This document shows positions 18,843-26,822 of a stretch of 27,428 nucleotides of DNA, one piece after another (position 1 is the first letter of the stretch; every line of letters begins with the position of its first letter). The stretch comes from an uncultured Collinsella sp. (GTDB taxonomy: Bacteria > Actinomycetota > Coriobacteriia > Coriobacteriales > Coriobacteriaceae): contig UQMY01000032.1 of NCBI GenBank assembly GCA_900542325.1, positions 1 to 27,428 on the forward strand, written 5' to 3'. The notes under the pieces are model-generated. The model was given only the letters and a program-made list of their open reading frames with translations. It had not been told where the DNA came from and ran no database searches. The translations under genes and the position numbers were made by a program.

Positions 18843-19523
18843 ATGCGGGTTTTGATCACGGGTGCTTCGGGTGGTATCGGAGCCGCGTGCGTGCAGCGCT
18901 TTTTGGACGAGGGCCACGAGGTCGTGGGCTTTGATCTGCTGCCGGCGGCGATCGAACACGAGCGCTACCGCCATCTGATCGTTGATGTCCGCGAGCCTGA
19001 CTCGTTTCCAGGCGACCTTGAGCCACAGGTAATCGTGAACGTTGCCGGTGTGCAGGATTCGGCCGACGATATTGCCGCCAACTTGCGTGGCACCATCAAC
19101 GTGACCGAGCGCTATGCCTTTGTGGGGGAGGGGCTTGCCGCCAAGCCGACACCGGCTATCAAATCCGTGGTCAATGTGGGGTCGGCGAGCGGGCATACGG
19201 GATCGGAGTTTCCCGACTATGCCGCCAGCAAGGGCGGCGTTATCGCCTACACCAAGAACCTTGCAAACCGCCTGGCGCCGCAGGCCATCGCCAACAGTGT
19301 GGACCCGGGTGGCGTGATCACGCCGCTCAACCGTTGCGTGATGGAAGACGAACACCTGTGGAGCCAGATTATGGAACTCACGCCGCTTAAGCGCTGGGCC
19401 ACCGCCCAAGAGATCTCCGAGTGGATCTACTTTGTGGGCGTGACCAACCGGTTTATGACCGGGCAGAGCCTGCTGATCGATGGCGGCGAGGCCGGCCGCA
19501 CGCAATTTATTTGGCCCGAATAG
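18843..19523 (+). CDS. SDR-family NAD(P)-dependent oxidoreductase
   Basis: A 226-residue classical short-chain dehydrogenase. The cofactor motif TGASGGIG is at 6-13, DV at 48-49, NVAG at 66-69, the catalytic Ser near 114-116, Tyr126-x3-Lys130 within YAASK, and DPGGVITP after it. Arginine is absent and Asp31 (GFDL) follows the second strand, which usually means NAD preference. TAAGGAG overlaps the VUT stop, and spacing is 9 bases, so coupling is likely. The substrate is unknown; proteins of this sort often resemble 3-alpha-hydroxysteroid or 3-oxoacyl reductases, and I see nothing that decides. Confidence 0.9.
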   Translation: MRVLITGASGGIGAACVQRFLDEGHEVVGFDLLPAAIEHERYRHLIVDVREPDSFPGDLEPQVIVNVAGVQDSADDIAANLRGTINVTERYAFVGEGLAAKPTPAIKSVVNVGSASGHTGSEFPDYAASKGGVIAYTKNLANRLAPQAIANSVDPGGVITPLNRCVMEDEHLWSQIMELTPLKRWATAQEISEWIYFVGVTNRFMTGQSLLIDGGEAGRTQFIWPE

Positions 19524-19524
19524 G

Positions 19525-19558
19525 AAACGCGCCCGATGGAAAGCTGTCGGGCGCGTTT
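19525..19558. terminator. Bidirectional terminator between SDR gene and ung
   Basis: Perfect 12-bp arms AAACGCGCCCGA (19525-19536) and TCGGGCGCGTTT (19547-19558), 10-nt loop, with T's at the 3' side (TTTT) and A's on the 5' side. It fits the convergent gene ends. Confidence 0.8.
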
Positions 19559-19573
19559 TCGATGTATCGATTT

Positions 19574-20299
19574 TTATCCGAGCCAAGTCCAGTTAACGGG
19601 GGTCGAGCCGTGCTGTTCGAGTAACCGATTGGCAGCGGAGAAGGGACGCGACCCCATAAAAGCGGGGAGTTCTGCCGTGGCACGGTTGGCCGAAAGCGGC
19701 GAGGGGTGCGTAGAGGCCAGGCAGAACTTGTCGGTTGCCTTGCCCGCGCCGGTCGTGGCGAGCTTGCCTTCGACCATCTGCTGGGCAAAGCGGCCCCATG
19801 CCAAAAAGACTACCGGCTGGGGCAGCTGGTAGCAGCGTTCGATAATGTAGTCGGTCAGGGTACTCCAGCCCAGCTTGGCGTGCGAGTTCGCGGCATGCTC
19901 GCGCACGGTGAGCGTGGTGTTGAGGAGCAGGACGCCCTGCTGTGCCCATGGGGTTAGGTCTCCCGTGGAGGGAATGGGACAACCCAGATCGGCATTGAGT
20001 TCCTTGTAGATGTTGCGCAGGCTCGGCGGCAACTTGGTTTGCGTCGCGGGGACCGAGAACGACAGCCCCATGGCCTGGTGGGGTCCGTGATAGGGGTCTT
20101 GACCCAAGATGACAACCTTGACCTGGTCGGCCGGCGTGTAGGCGAGGGCATTGAGGATGTCGTCTTGTGCCGGGTAGATGGTCTGCTCGGCACGCAAAAG
20201 GGCGATACGCTCGAGCAGCTGGTTCGTAGTGTCACGTACCGGCTGCGGCGCATTGCCCAACCAAGTTGCTATGTTGAGGTCGCGGGTTGCGGTGTCCAT
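19574..20299 (-). CDS. ung: Uracil-DNA glycosylase
   Basis: A 241-residue family-1 UDG that removes uracil from DNA to start base-excision repair. The water-activating motif GQDPYH is at 66-71 (Asp68), LLLNTTLTV near 129-137 holds the uracil-binding Asn, and the minor-groove loop HPSPLS starts at His198. FSVP and W(S)TLTDYII fit the family too. Length is standard. ATG 20299 follows AAAGGAG. Convergent with the SDR gene across a clear terminator. Confidence 0.96.
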   Translation of the reverse strand: MDTATRDLNIATWLGNAPQPVRDTTNQLLERIALLRAEQTIYPAQDDILNALAYTPADQVKVVILGQDPYHGPHQAMGLSFSVPATQTKLPPSLRNIYKELNADLGCPIPSTGDLTPWAQQGVLLLNTTLTVREHAANSHAKLGWSTLTDYIIERCYQLPQPVVFLAWGRFAQQMVEGKLATTGAGKATDKFCLASTHPSPLSANRATAELPAFMGSRPFSAANRLLEQHGSTPVNWTWLG

Positions 20300-20334
20300 G
20301 GGGCTCCTTTATGGCAGATGCTCTGTTGGCATCT

Positions 20335-20340
20335 ATTGTA
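20335..20340 (-). promoter_or_regulatory. -10 box TACAAT of ung
   Basis: Minus-strand TACAAT 35 bases before the ung start. No strong -35 box is visible. Confidence 0.45.
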
Positions 20341-20387
20341 AAGGCGCACCGGTTGCCTTTATGCCACGGCTGTATGAAGAGCGGGGT

Positions 20388-21290
20388 CTACGAGACGTGC
20401 TCGGGCGCTCCTGCCATGCGAGCCTGTCCATGCGCGCGAAGGCGCGGAAGTTCGACGGTTGCCACCATGACGCCGGTGAGGATGAGGGCGGCACCAAAGA
20501 AGGCGATGGGGCTCAGGACTTCGCCGACCAGGAAGAACGAAAAGACGGCAGAGCATACCGGCTCGAGCGAGAAGGCGAAACCGGTGGTCTCGGCAGGCAC
20601 ATGGGGCTGCACGAGCGTTTGGGTGATAAAGCCGTAAGCAGAGCAGATGAGTGCGAGCGCAATGACGACCACGATCTCGCTGGGCGTACTGGGAAGCGTG
20701 AAGCCGCCAAAGGTGAATGCGGCGATGCCCGAGAACAAGCCGCCAAAGCCCAGCTGCCAAACGCCCAGAGCCAGCGGGTCGACATCTTCGACAAAGCGCT
20801 TCGCCACAATGATGTGTCCGGCGTAGACAAAGGCGGAGAGCAGCATGATGAGCGCGCCCGGGTTCAGGCTAGTGAAGTCGGCGCCCGAGAGCAGCAACAT
20901 ACCGCAGGTGACGATGGCGGTGCCGACGAGCACTTTGCGCTCGGGGGCGCGGCGCAGCAGGGCGGCGTTGGCAAACGGCACGATTACGACCGTCAGGCTC
21001 TGCAAAAAGCCGGCAGTGGAGGCAGAGGTGAGGCTGGAGCCCAGGCACATGCAGGTGAGCTCGGTTGCCATAATGGCGCCGATGATGGCGGCACGGACCA
21101 TAAGGTCGCGGTTGATGCGCAACGCGTGCTTGTGGAAGAGCAGCAGGCAGACCACAAAGGCGATGATGCAGCGTAGCGCGACGATGCTCGTGGCGTTCAT
21201 GCTGTCCATGCCGATCTTCATGAGGGGATACGAAAAGCCCCATGCGACGGGAACGGAAAATGAGAGCGCGATTGCTTTTTTGCGATCCAT
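20388..21290 (-). CDS. EamA/DMT-family transporter
   Basis: A 300-residue, ten-TM carrier with two EamA repeats; the first opens with ALSFSVPVAWGFSYPLMKIGMDSM and the second with ALIMLLSAFVYAGHIIVAKRF. GEVLSPIAFFGAALILTGV near the C-terminus is the classic EamA end. AAGGAG precedes ATG 21290. It is divergent from a LysR regulator with a 158-bp gap that holds a LysR-type box, so that regulator probably controls it. It shares family but little sequence with the other EamA protein in the window. Confidence 0.9.
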   Translation of the reverse strand: MDRKKAIALSFSVPVAWGFSYPLMKIGMDSMNATSIVALRCIIAFVVCLLLFHKHALRINRDLMVRAAIIGAIMATELTCMCLGSSLTSASTAGFLQSLTVVIVPFANAALLRRAPERKVLVGTAIVTCGMLLLSGADFTSLNPGALIMLLSAFVYAGHIIVAKRFVEDVDPLALGVWQLGFGGLFSGIAAFTFGGFTLPSTPSEIVVVIALALICSAYGFITQTLVQPHVPAETTGFAFSLEPVCSAVFSFFLVGEVLSPIAFFGAALILTGVMVATVELPRLRAHGQARMAGAPEHVS

Positions 21291-21370
21291 GGGACTCCTT
21301 TTGTTACAGAACGGTTTCGCAAAAAGGATTCTGCTCCCAGATATGGATGTAGTAAAGCGAATGTATCTTC

Positions 21371-21389
21371 AGTATGATTAAGAAATACT
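21371..21389. promoter_or_regulatory. LysR-type operator (T-N11-A) between divergent genes
   Basis: AGTAT (21371-21375) and ATACT (21385-21389) form a dyad with a 9-bp centre and fit the T-N11-A rule of LysR regulators. A plus-strand -10 candidate TATGAT (21373-21378) overlaps it, which would suit autorepression of the LysR gene. Confidence 0.55.
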
Positions 21390-21448
21390 AATGTTGGCAG
21401 AAAAAGCCCTGGCAAAACGTTTTACGGCTGCATTGATGTGGAGGTGCG

Positions 21449-22315
21449 ATGGCATCGCGGTATCAGATTGTTTGTATGGTGGTCGATCGCGGCAGTCTTA
21501 AGGGCGCGGCGGACGAGCTGGGCTATACGCAAAGTGCGGTGAGCCAGGCCGTCAAGGCACTCGAGCGCGAGCTGGGTACCACGCTTATCGAGCGCGGTAA
21601 GCAGGGCGTTTCGCTTACGCGCGACGGTAAACAATATCTGCCGTATCTGCGCCAGATTGTGACTGCCGAGGCTGAGCTCGAGGGCAAGCGCCAGGAGTTG
21701 CTGGGGCTTTCGTCGACCGATATTCGCATCGCGACGTTTACCAACGTGAGTCGAACCGTGTTACCGCGTGTGATCCGCGACTTTGGGGCGCTGCACCCGG
21801 GCGTACGCTTTACCCTTAAGCAGGGCGACTACACGCGCAACGCCCAATGGGTGCACGATGGCGTGGTCGATTTTTGCTTTACGGCACGCGGGTTTACCGC
21901 TGGCCTCGAGAAGCGCGTGGTCTATCACGACGAGTTGGTGGCACTGTTGCCTGTCGCGCATCCGCTGGCGGCAAAGGAAAAGGTGACACTCGCCGACCTG
22001 GCTTCCGAGCCGTTTGTGCTTCTGGATGAGGGCGAACAGAGCCTGGTGCTCGATGCATTCGCGGCGCATGGCCTGTCGCCGCACGTGACGAGCGAGGTCA
22101 CCGACGACTACACCATCATGGCGATGGTGGAGGAGGGCCTAGGCGTGAGCATGCTCTACCGTCGTACTGTGGAGGGCATGCGTGCCGATATTCGCGTACG
22201 TCCCATCGTGCACGCCCCCTCGCGCGATGTAGTGGCGGCCTGGCGCAGCTGGGACACCATGCCCATCGCCACGAGGCGCTTTATCGACTATATGAGCTCG
22301 CATATTGTCAATTAA
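21449..22315 (+). CDS. LysR-family transcriptional regulator
   Basis: A 288-residue regulator. The N-terminal winged HTH (residues 1-60) reads MVVDRGSLKGAADELGYTQSAVSQAVKALERELGTTLIER, the standard LysR pattern. Residues about 90-288 are the two-lobed periplasmic-binding-like effector domain (IRIATFTNVSRTVLPRVI opens it). GGAGG precedes ATG 21449. Divergent from the EamA transporter and convergent with the MATE gene. The effector is unknown. Confidence 0.93.
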   Translation: MASRYQIVCMVVDRGSLKGAADELGYTQSAVSQAVKALERELGTTLIERGKQGVSLTRDGKQYLPYLRQIVTAEAELEGKRQELLGLSSTDIRIATFTNVSRTVLPRVIRDFGALHPGVRFTLKQGDYTRNAQWVHDGVVDFCFTARGFTAGLEKRVVYHDELVALLPVAHPLAAKEKVTLADLASEPFVLLDEGEQSLVLDAFAAHGLSPHVTSEVTDDYTIMAMVEEGLGVSMLYRRTVEGMRADIRVRPIVHAPSRDVVAAWRSWDTMPIATRRFIDYMSSHIVN

Positions 22316-22342
22316 TGACTGGCGCGGCGTTGAGTGCGGTGT

Positions 22343-23725
22343 TTAGCGGGCTGTCGCTTTGGCTTGGGTGACACGATAGGTGCGTGCCGGGTGGCAGAGT
22401 AGCACCGCCACGACCATAAAGAACGCCGTGGTGCCCAGGCTGATGGGGTAGACCATCATGATGTTCGCAAAGGTGCGGAAGTGCGGGAACACGCAGAACA
22501 CCCAATAGAAGCGGATGCCGCAGACGCAGATCATGGTGATGAGGGCGGGCGTGAGCGAGATACCAAAGCCGCGCAGGTAGCCGGACATGTTTTCGTAGAA
22601 CATGCTAAAGGCGTACGCCGGGAAGATCGAACACACGCGGATATAGCCGATCGAGACGATGTTGGGATCGCTGTTGAACAGCGACAAGATCTCGCGCCCC
22701 AGGCCGACAATAACGATAATTGTGGTGAGCGCGACGATACCGCCTTCGACCAGGCAGACCTTGAGCGTTTTGGTGCAGCGGTCGATCTGGCGGGCACCGT
22801 GGTTTTGTCCCACAAAGGTGGTGCAAGCCTGGCTAAAGCTGTTGAGCAGGTTGTAGCATACGTACTCCAAGCTCATGGCGGCGCTCGATGCCGCCATGAC
22901 CTCGGTGCCCAGGCTGTTGATGGCGGACTGGATGATGATGTTGGCGACGGCAAAGACGGCGCTTTGGATGCCGGCGGGCAGGCCGATCTTGACGATGCGC
23001 TTGAGGGCGACGGGGTCGATAGCCAAGTCACGCGGGGTGACGCGGACGACAGAGTCGGTCTTGAGCAGGCGGATAAAGAGCGTAGCGGCGCTGACGGTGT
23101 AGGCGATGGCGGTGGCGATGGCGACGCCCGCGACGCCCCAGTGAAGTACGGGGACAAAGATGAGGTCCAGGCCAATGTTGAGGACGGTGGACACGGCAAG
23201 CGCCTGCAGCGGCATGCGGGTGATGCCGACGGAGCGGAAGATCGCGGCCTCAAAGTTGTAGAGCAAGATCGAGGGCATGCTGAGCAAAAAGACGCGCAGG
23301 TAGAGCGAAGCGAGCGGCATGGTTTCGGCAGGAACGTTGAGCGCGGCGAGCATGGGCTCGGCAAAGATCTCGCCCAGCGCGATGACGACAAAGCCCACGA
23401 GCGCCATTAAAACCGAGGTATGGACGGCACGTTTGACCATGTTCTGATCGTTGCGGCCGATAGCGTTGGCGATGACCACATTTGAGCCAAGCGACATGCC
23501 GATAAACAGGTTGAGCATAAGACTGGTAATCGGAACATTGGAGCCGACCGCTGCCATGGCAAGGGTTCCCTGGTCGCCCGAGAAGTTGCCGATGATGACC
23601 GTGGCGATGAGGTTCGATAGCTGTTCCAAGATGCTCGTGGCGGCCACGGGGAAGGCGAACAGGGGAATATTGCGCCACAGCGAGCCGGTGGTCATGTCAA
23701 TGTGCTTAGATGCGGTATCGGCCAT
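22343..23725 (-). CDS. MATE-family efflux transporter
   Basis: A 460-residue, twelve-TM multidrug and toxin extrusion protein. MTTGSLWRNIPLFAFPVAATSILEQLSNLIATVIIGNF at the N-terminus and the matching SAINSLGTEVMAASSAAMSLEYV at the start of the second half show the usual twofold repeat. Such proteins export cationic drugs or metabolites using Na+ or H+ gradients. The start codon ATG 23725 has only a weak ribosome site (GAGAG). It ends 27 bases from the LysR stop in convergent orientation, with no clear terminator between. Confidence 0.92.
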   Translation of the reverse strand: MADTASKHIDMTTGSLWRNIPLFAFPVAATSILEQLSNLIATVIIGNFSGDQGTLAMAAVGSNVPITSLMLNLFIGMSLGSNVVIANAIGRNDQNMVKRAVHTSVLMALVGFVVIALGEIFAEPMLAALNVPAETMPLASLYLRVFLLSMPSILLYNFEAAIFRSVGITRMPLQALAVSTVLNIGLDLIFVPVLHWGVAGVAIATAIAYTVSAATLFIRLLKTDSVVRVTPRDLAIDPVALKRIVKIGLPAGIQSAVFAVANIIIQSAINSLGTEVMAASSAAMSLEYVCYNLLNSFSQACTTFVGQNHGARQIDRCTKTLKVCLVEGGIVALTTIIVIVGLGREILSLFNSDPNIVSIGYIRVCSIFPAYAFSMFYENMSGYLRGFGISLTPALITMICVCGIRFYWVFCVFPHFRTFANIMMVYPISLGTTAFFMVVAVLLCHPARTYRVTQAKATAR

Positions 23726-23789
23726 ACACTCTCAATCTCTAATATGCTATTTCGTGCTTATTTGCGCAGACGATGATACTCCTAATGCA

Positions 23790-23860
23790 ACCAGTCGGTA
23801 CTTAGATAGTCGTTGGGACGTTCTTAAACGACTGGTCATTCAATAACGTCCCCGATGACT
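23790..23860. repeat. Interleaved palindromes with GGGACG core, ahead of a promoter
   Basis: ACCAGTCG (23790-23797) pairs with CGACTGGT (23829-23836), and GGGACGTT (23815-23822) pairs with AACGTCCC (23845-23852). The two 8-bp dyads interleave, so only one stem can form unless a pseudoknot does. The element resembles 10050-10066 and leads directly into the next promoter. Confidence 0.6.
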
Positions 23861-23883
23861 AGGTGGGGAAGGCGTGCGACAAT
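23855..23883 (+). promoter_or_regulatory. Promoter of the rlmA-type gene
   Basis: -35 ATGACT (23855-23860), 17-bp spacer, extended -10 TGCGACAAT (box GACAAT 23878-23883). The -35 is part of the repeat element just upstream. Confidence 0.5.
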
Positions 23884-23918
23884 GGTGGGCGTTGTGTTGT
23901 TCGCGCTAAGGAGTTGCC

Positions 23919-24734
23919 ATGTTGTTGTGTCCCGTTTGCCATGAGCCGTTGGTGGACGACGAGCGCGGTGCTACATGCGCGGGCGGACACCGGTTTGACC
24001 GTGCGCGCGAGGGCTATCTCTATCTGCTGCGCTCGTCCAAGAGCGGCGACTCCATGGGCGATCCCAAGTCGCAGGCGCGCAGTCGTCGCGACTTTCTTAA
24101 CCGCGGTTACTACGCGCCGTTGCGCGATGCGATGGTCGAGCTGGTGCGCAAGCAGGTGTCTGGACGTGCAACGTCTGCGAATGGCCCCATGACGCTGCTC
24201 GATATTTGCTGCGGCGAGGGCTACTACACCAGTGCCATGGGTGCGGTGCCGGGCGTGGATGCTTACGGTTTCGACCTGGGCAAAGAGATGGTGCGCCTGG
24301 CCGCCAAGCGCGGCGATGCGACCTATTTTGTGGCCAACATGAAGGATATCCCCGTGGCAGATGGCGCCTTCGATATGGTGACCGAGCTCTTTGCTCCCTT
24401 TAACGAGCGCGAGTTTGCTCGCGTGCTGGTGCCCGAGGGCTCGCTCTACACCGTGGTGCCGGGTGCCCATCACCTGTTTGGGCTCAAGGAGGTGCTCTAC
24501 GACAGGCCATACCTCAATGACGAGAAGCTGCCGAAGACTACCGAGCTCGAGTTGGTCGGAACGCGGCGCGTGACAGCTTCTATCACCCTTCAGACCCAGG
24601 CCGACATCGAGGCGGTGTTCCAGATGACGCCGTACTACTACCGCACGCGCCCCGCCGACAAAGCACGCCTGGCAAACCTCGATACCCTTCAGACCGACAT
24701 CGACTTCATCATCGCCGAGTACCGCCACAGCTAA
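23919..24734 (+). CDS. RlmA-type 23S rRNA (guanine-N1) methyltransferase
   Basis: A 271-residue SAM-dependent methyltransferase. The N-terminal zinc finger has Cys4, Cys7, Cys20 and His24 (CPVC, CAGGH), the same pattern as RlmA, followed by the family block GYLYLLRSSKSGDSMGDPKS. The SAM-binding motif LLDICCGEGYY is near residues 91-101, and LFAPFNEREFARVL marks the later part of the Rossmann fold. RlmA(I) methylates G745 and RlmA(II) G748 in helix 35 of 23S rRNA, the latter affecting tylosin-type macrolides; the sequence alone does not tell which. ATG 23919 follows AAGGAG. Confidence 0.88.
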   Translation: MLLCPVCHEPLVDDERGATCAGGHRFDRAREGYLYLLRSSKSGDSMGDPKSQARSRRDFLNRGYYAPLRDAMVELVRKQVSGRATSANGPMTLLDICCGEGYYTSAMGAVPGVDAYGFDLGKEMVRLAAKRGDATYFVANMKDIPVADGAFDMVTELFAPFNEREFARVLVPEGSLYTVVPGAHHLFGLKEVLYDRPYLNDEKLPKTTELELVGTRRVTASITLQTQADIEAVFQMTPYYYRTRPADKARLANLDTLQTDIDFIIAEYRHS

Positions 24735-24785
24735 CCTACAAAAAAGGGACAGGTTTATTTTGGCGGGTTTTATCTGGGCTAACGT

Positions 24786-24823
24786 AAAGGGCCGACCGCG
24801 TTGCTGCGCGATCGGCCCTTTTT
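24786..24823. terminator. Strong bidirectional terminator
   Basis: Arms AAAGGGCCGACCGCG (24786-24800) and CGCGATCGGCCCTTT (24807-24821) pair at 14 of 15 positions with a 6-nt loop, followed by a T run to 24823. It separates the rlmA-type gene from the convergent membrane-protein gene. Just before it, at 24741-24770, an AAAAAAGGGACAGG stretch shares the GGGAC core of the dispersed repeats. Confidence 0.88.
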
Positions 24824-24859
24824 AGTTGCTTGGCTGCAGAGGTTATGAGAAGCGAGCGC

Positions 24860-25261
24860 TTACAGACGGTCCTTGTTTTCGGCCTTCACGGCGTGCGCCT
24901 GCTGAATAAAGAACAGGTCGTAGACCACGATGACAAAGGCGCCGATATTGACGGCGCTGCCGCCGAGCGCGGGAAGGGTAAGCACAGCCTGGACGAGCGT
25001 AGCGACCGCGGCAACGATACCGAGCTTAAACGCGCCATCCACCTGCGAAGGCTTGTTGGCACCCTTGATGCCCGCAACACCTGCGGCAAGATCGACAACG
25101 CCCTTGATAATCACAACGACAGCAGCGAGTATGGCGTTCGATCCGTAGATGGATTCAAATTTGCCGGTCGCGATGCCGGCGATTCCGATGACGAGGCTGG
25201 CGATGCCCAAAACAAAATAGATGAGGGCAAGGATTTTGAGTGTCTTGCGCGCGGCGCTCAT
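24860..25261 (-). CDS. Small four-TM membrane protein, function unknown
   Basis: A 133-residue protein with four hydrophobic segments: about 9-31 (ILALIYFVLGIASLVIGI), 41-65, 80-100 and 104-122, then a short charged tail. The second segment, with AAVVVIIKGVVDLAAGVAGI, is Gly/Ala-rich. I recognise no named family. ATG 25261 is preferred since AAAGGA is six bases upstream; a frame from 25315 would add 18 residues without similarity. A minus-strand -10 box lies at 25330-25335. Confidence 0.75.
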   Translation of the reverse strand: MSAARKTLKILALIYFVLGIASLVIGIAGIATGKFESIYGSNAILAAVVVIIKGVVDLAAGVAGIKGANKPSQVDGAFKLGIVAAVATLVQAVLTLPALGGSAVNIGAFVIVVYDLFFIQQAHAVKAENKDRL

Positions 25262-25329
25262 AGGTAGTCCTTTCGATTCGGGCGCTGCCAGTCTGGCGCG
25301 TCCCATAAGCTGCACATATCGTGAAGCAC

Positions 25330-25335
25330 ATTGTA
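25330..25335 (-). promoter_or_regulatory. -10 box TACAAT of the small membrane protein gene
   Basis: Minus-strand TACAAT about 70 bases before the start at 25261. No clear -35 box. Confidence 0.4.
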
Positions 25336-25489
25336 GTTCAACGTGACGGCGTGTGTGCTAGAAAGCGCTTCTCGCCTGTGCAGAGCAATCTTTCAAAAAG
25401 GAAAGCTGGACGTAAGCCAAATCGATGGCAGCACATGTGCGGCGCTGCGATGATGAGGTCGTGACAAGGAGTTGGTCTAAGGAGGAGCC

Positions 25490-25633
25490 ATGATGTACGG
25501 AACAGGGCAAGTGCGCGAGCCGCGGTCGTTGGGAAGGCGCATGAGTGATTCTGTGATCGCTGCCGTATGCACGGGATTGATGGCGGTGCTTTGCATTGGG
25601 ATGCTGTGGGCCATGTCGCATGTGGGACAATAG
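25490..25633 (+). CDS. Small single-TM peptide, 47 residues
   Basis: A short frame with a strong ribosome site: AAGGAGGAG ends three bases before ATG 25490. The peptide has a polar N-terminus (MMYGTGQVREPRSLGRRMSD), then one hydrophobic helix (about 21-43, SVIAAVCTGLMAVLCIGMLW), ending SHVGQ. The positive charges before the helix predict an inside N-terminus. No family recognised. Its last codons overlap the GACAAT box that probably drives the next gene, so it may be a separate transcript. Bases 25262-25489 otherwise hold only a 10-bp palindrome GCACATGTGC (25431-25440). Confidence 0.6.
   Translation: MMYGTGQVREPRSLGRRMSDSVIAAVCTGLMAVLCIGMLWAMSHVGQ
25626..25631 (+). promoter_or_regulatory. 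-10 box GACAAT ahead of rsmJ
   Basis: TGGGACAAT gives an extended -10 box, 65 bases before ATG 25697, inside the last codons of the small peptide gene. Confidence 0.35.
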
Positions 25634-25696
25634 CGGACGGTTGAGTGCCGACAGGGGCGGCGCTCACGTATTCATTTTGCTTGTAAAGGAGTGCCC

Positions 25697-26401
25697 ATGG
25701 GCGTCGTCGATCCCTTTTCTGTTGCTCGGGCCGCGGGGCTTGAGCTGACCGGGAAGCCCGAGGGCCTCACGCTCACCGACGGCGCGATGGAGCTGCGTGC
25801 CGATTTTGCCCGCATGCTTCCACGGCTCAAGCAGGGCCGTCTGCAGCAAGAGCTGCTGGTGAAGGCTGCGCGCACAAAAGGCATCGAGCAGCCATGGGCG
25901 ATTGACGCCACGGCAGGCTTTGGCGAGGATTCGCTGCTGCTGGCCGCCACGGGCTTTACCGTCGATCTGTATGAACAGGATTGCGTGATTGCGGCATTGC
26001 TCAAGGATGCCTTGGACCGCGCGGCGGATGATCCGGCGCTTGCGGCTGCCGTGGCACGCATGCGCTTGCATGCGGGCGAGGACAGCATTGCCGGCCTTCG
26101 CCATACGGCTGAGCTGGTCGAGCGCGGTGAGCTCGCGGCTCCCGATGTGGTGTATTTGGACCCCATGTTTCCCGAGCGCACCAAGAGCGCGGCGGTTAAA
26201 AAGAAGTTCCAGCTCTTGCACCATTTGGAGCAGCCGTGTGCCGATGAGGAGACGCTGGTCGAGGCTGCTCTTGCGTCGTGCCCGCGCAAGGTTGTTATCA
26301 AGCGGCCAGTGAAGGGGCCGCTGCTTGCCGGCGTTAAGCCGAGCTATCAGCTTGCGGGCAAGGCCGTTCGCTACGATGTTTTGGTGCCGCCGCGCCCGTA
26401 G
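25697..26401 (+). CDS. rsmJ: RsmJ-type 16S rRNA (guanine1516-N2) methyltransferase
   Basis: A 234-residue SAM-dependent enzyme. IDATAGFGEDSLLLAATG is the SAM-binding loop as in RsmJ (LDATAGLGRDA...), VYLDPMFPER carries the DPMFP motif of the target-base site, and KRPVKGPLLAG with GKAVRYDVLV matches the RsmJ C-terminus. The first 50 residues (ELTGKPEGLTLTDG... ADF) also fit the RsmJ N-terminal part. ATG 25697 is chosen over GTG 25691 since AAAGGA is six bases upstream. RsmJ is best known from proteobacteria, so its role here is inferred from motifs. Confidence 0.85.
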   Translation: MGVVDPFSVARAAGLELTGKPEGLTLTDGAMELRADFARMLPRLKQGRLQQELLVKAARTKGIEQPWAIDATAGFGEDSLLLAATGFTVDLYEQDCVIAALLKDALDRAADDPALAAAVARMRLHAGEDSIAGLRHTAELVERGELAAPDVVYLDPMFPERTKSAAVKKKFQLLHHLEQPCADEETLVEAALASCPRKVVIKRPVKGPLLAGVKPSYQLAGKAVRYDVLVPPRP

Positions 26402-26449
26402 CTTGCGTGCGATGGTTGGCGCTCCGTCAGTGCCGTGCCGATGCGGCGT

Positions 26450-26746
26450 CTATTTCCATGGATGCGACGTCAGATGCCAGCCGCCGCAGTACTCGCATTT
26501 GTAGCAGGCCAGCCCGCGGCGTCCGCGGTTTTCGCAGTCAGCCATAACTGCCTCGGCCTCGGCGCGCGTGTCGTAACGGTTTTTTCGCTCGCACGACTTG
26601 TAGCGCCAGGCCTCATCTCGCTCGGCGTCCAGGGCGTCGCGGCGCTCATCCTCGCGCGCAAACAGGTCGCTCATATCGCCGCCCGTAGCAGCGCCCAAAA
26701 ACTCGCTTTTGGCCTTTGACCAGGCGGCTCGCTTTTTGCTCCCCAT
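26450..26746 (-). CDS. Small zinc-ribbon-like protein, function unknown
   Basis: A 98-residue, highly charged protein. The N-terminal two thirds are rich in Lys, Arg, Asp and Glu and probably helical. The C-terminus holds RKNRYDTRAEAEAVM followed by LACYKCEYCGGWHLT, which looks like a short zinc ribbon (CxxC plus Cys/His). Small proteins with KxRYxT...YxCxxCxGWH occur in phages and actinobacteria, without known role. ATG 26746 has AAAGGA about ten bases upstream; a frame from 26779 would start inside the palindrome upstream. Divergent from the GNAT gene. Confidence 0.75.
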   Translation of the reverse strand: MGSKKRAAWSKAKSEFLGAATGGDMSDLFAREDERRDALDAERDEAWRYKSCERKNRYDTRAEAEAVMADCENRGRRGLACYKCEYCGGWHLTSHPWK

Positions 26747-26770
26747 CTGCTTCGTGTCCTTTCCAAACGC

Positions 26771-26800
26771 TGGTATCATTGCTCAATCAAAGTGATACCA
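26771..26800. promoter_or_regulatory. Inverted repeat in the divergent promoter region
   Basis: Perfect dyad TGGTATCA (26771-26778) and TGATACCA (26793-26800), half-sites 22 bp apart centre to centre (two helical turns), between the zinc-ribbon gene and the GNAT gene. This is how an operator shared by divergent genes would look; the regulator is unknown. Confidence 0.55.
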
Positions 26801-26822
26801 ATAAACGTGAGGTCGCCGCGTG

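Noticed and set aside
18090..19586. Long minus-strand open frame opposite the VUT and SDR genes
   Set aside because: Low-complexity His/Ala/Gly-rich product spanning two real genes; a codon-bias artefact.
21302..21310. TGTTACAGA as an isolated copy of the array repeat
   Set aside because: Only nine of fifteen bases match and no partner arm is nearby; likely chance.
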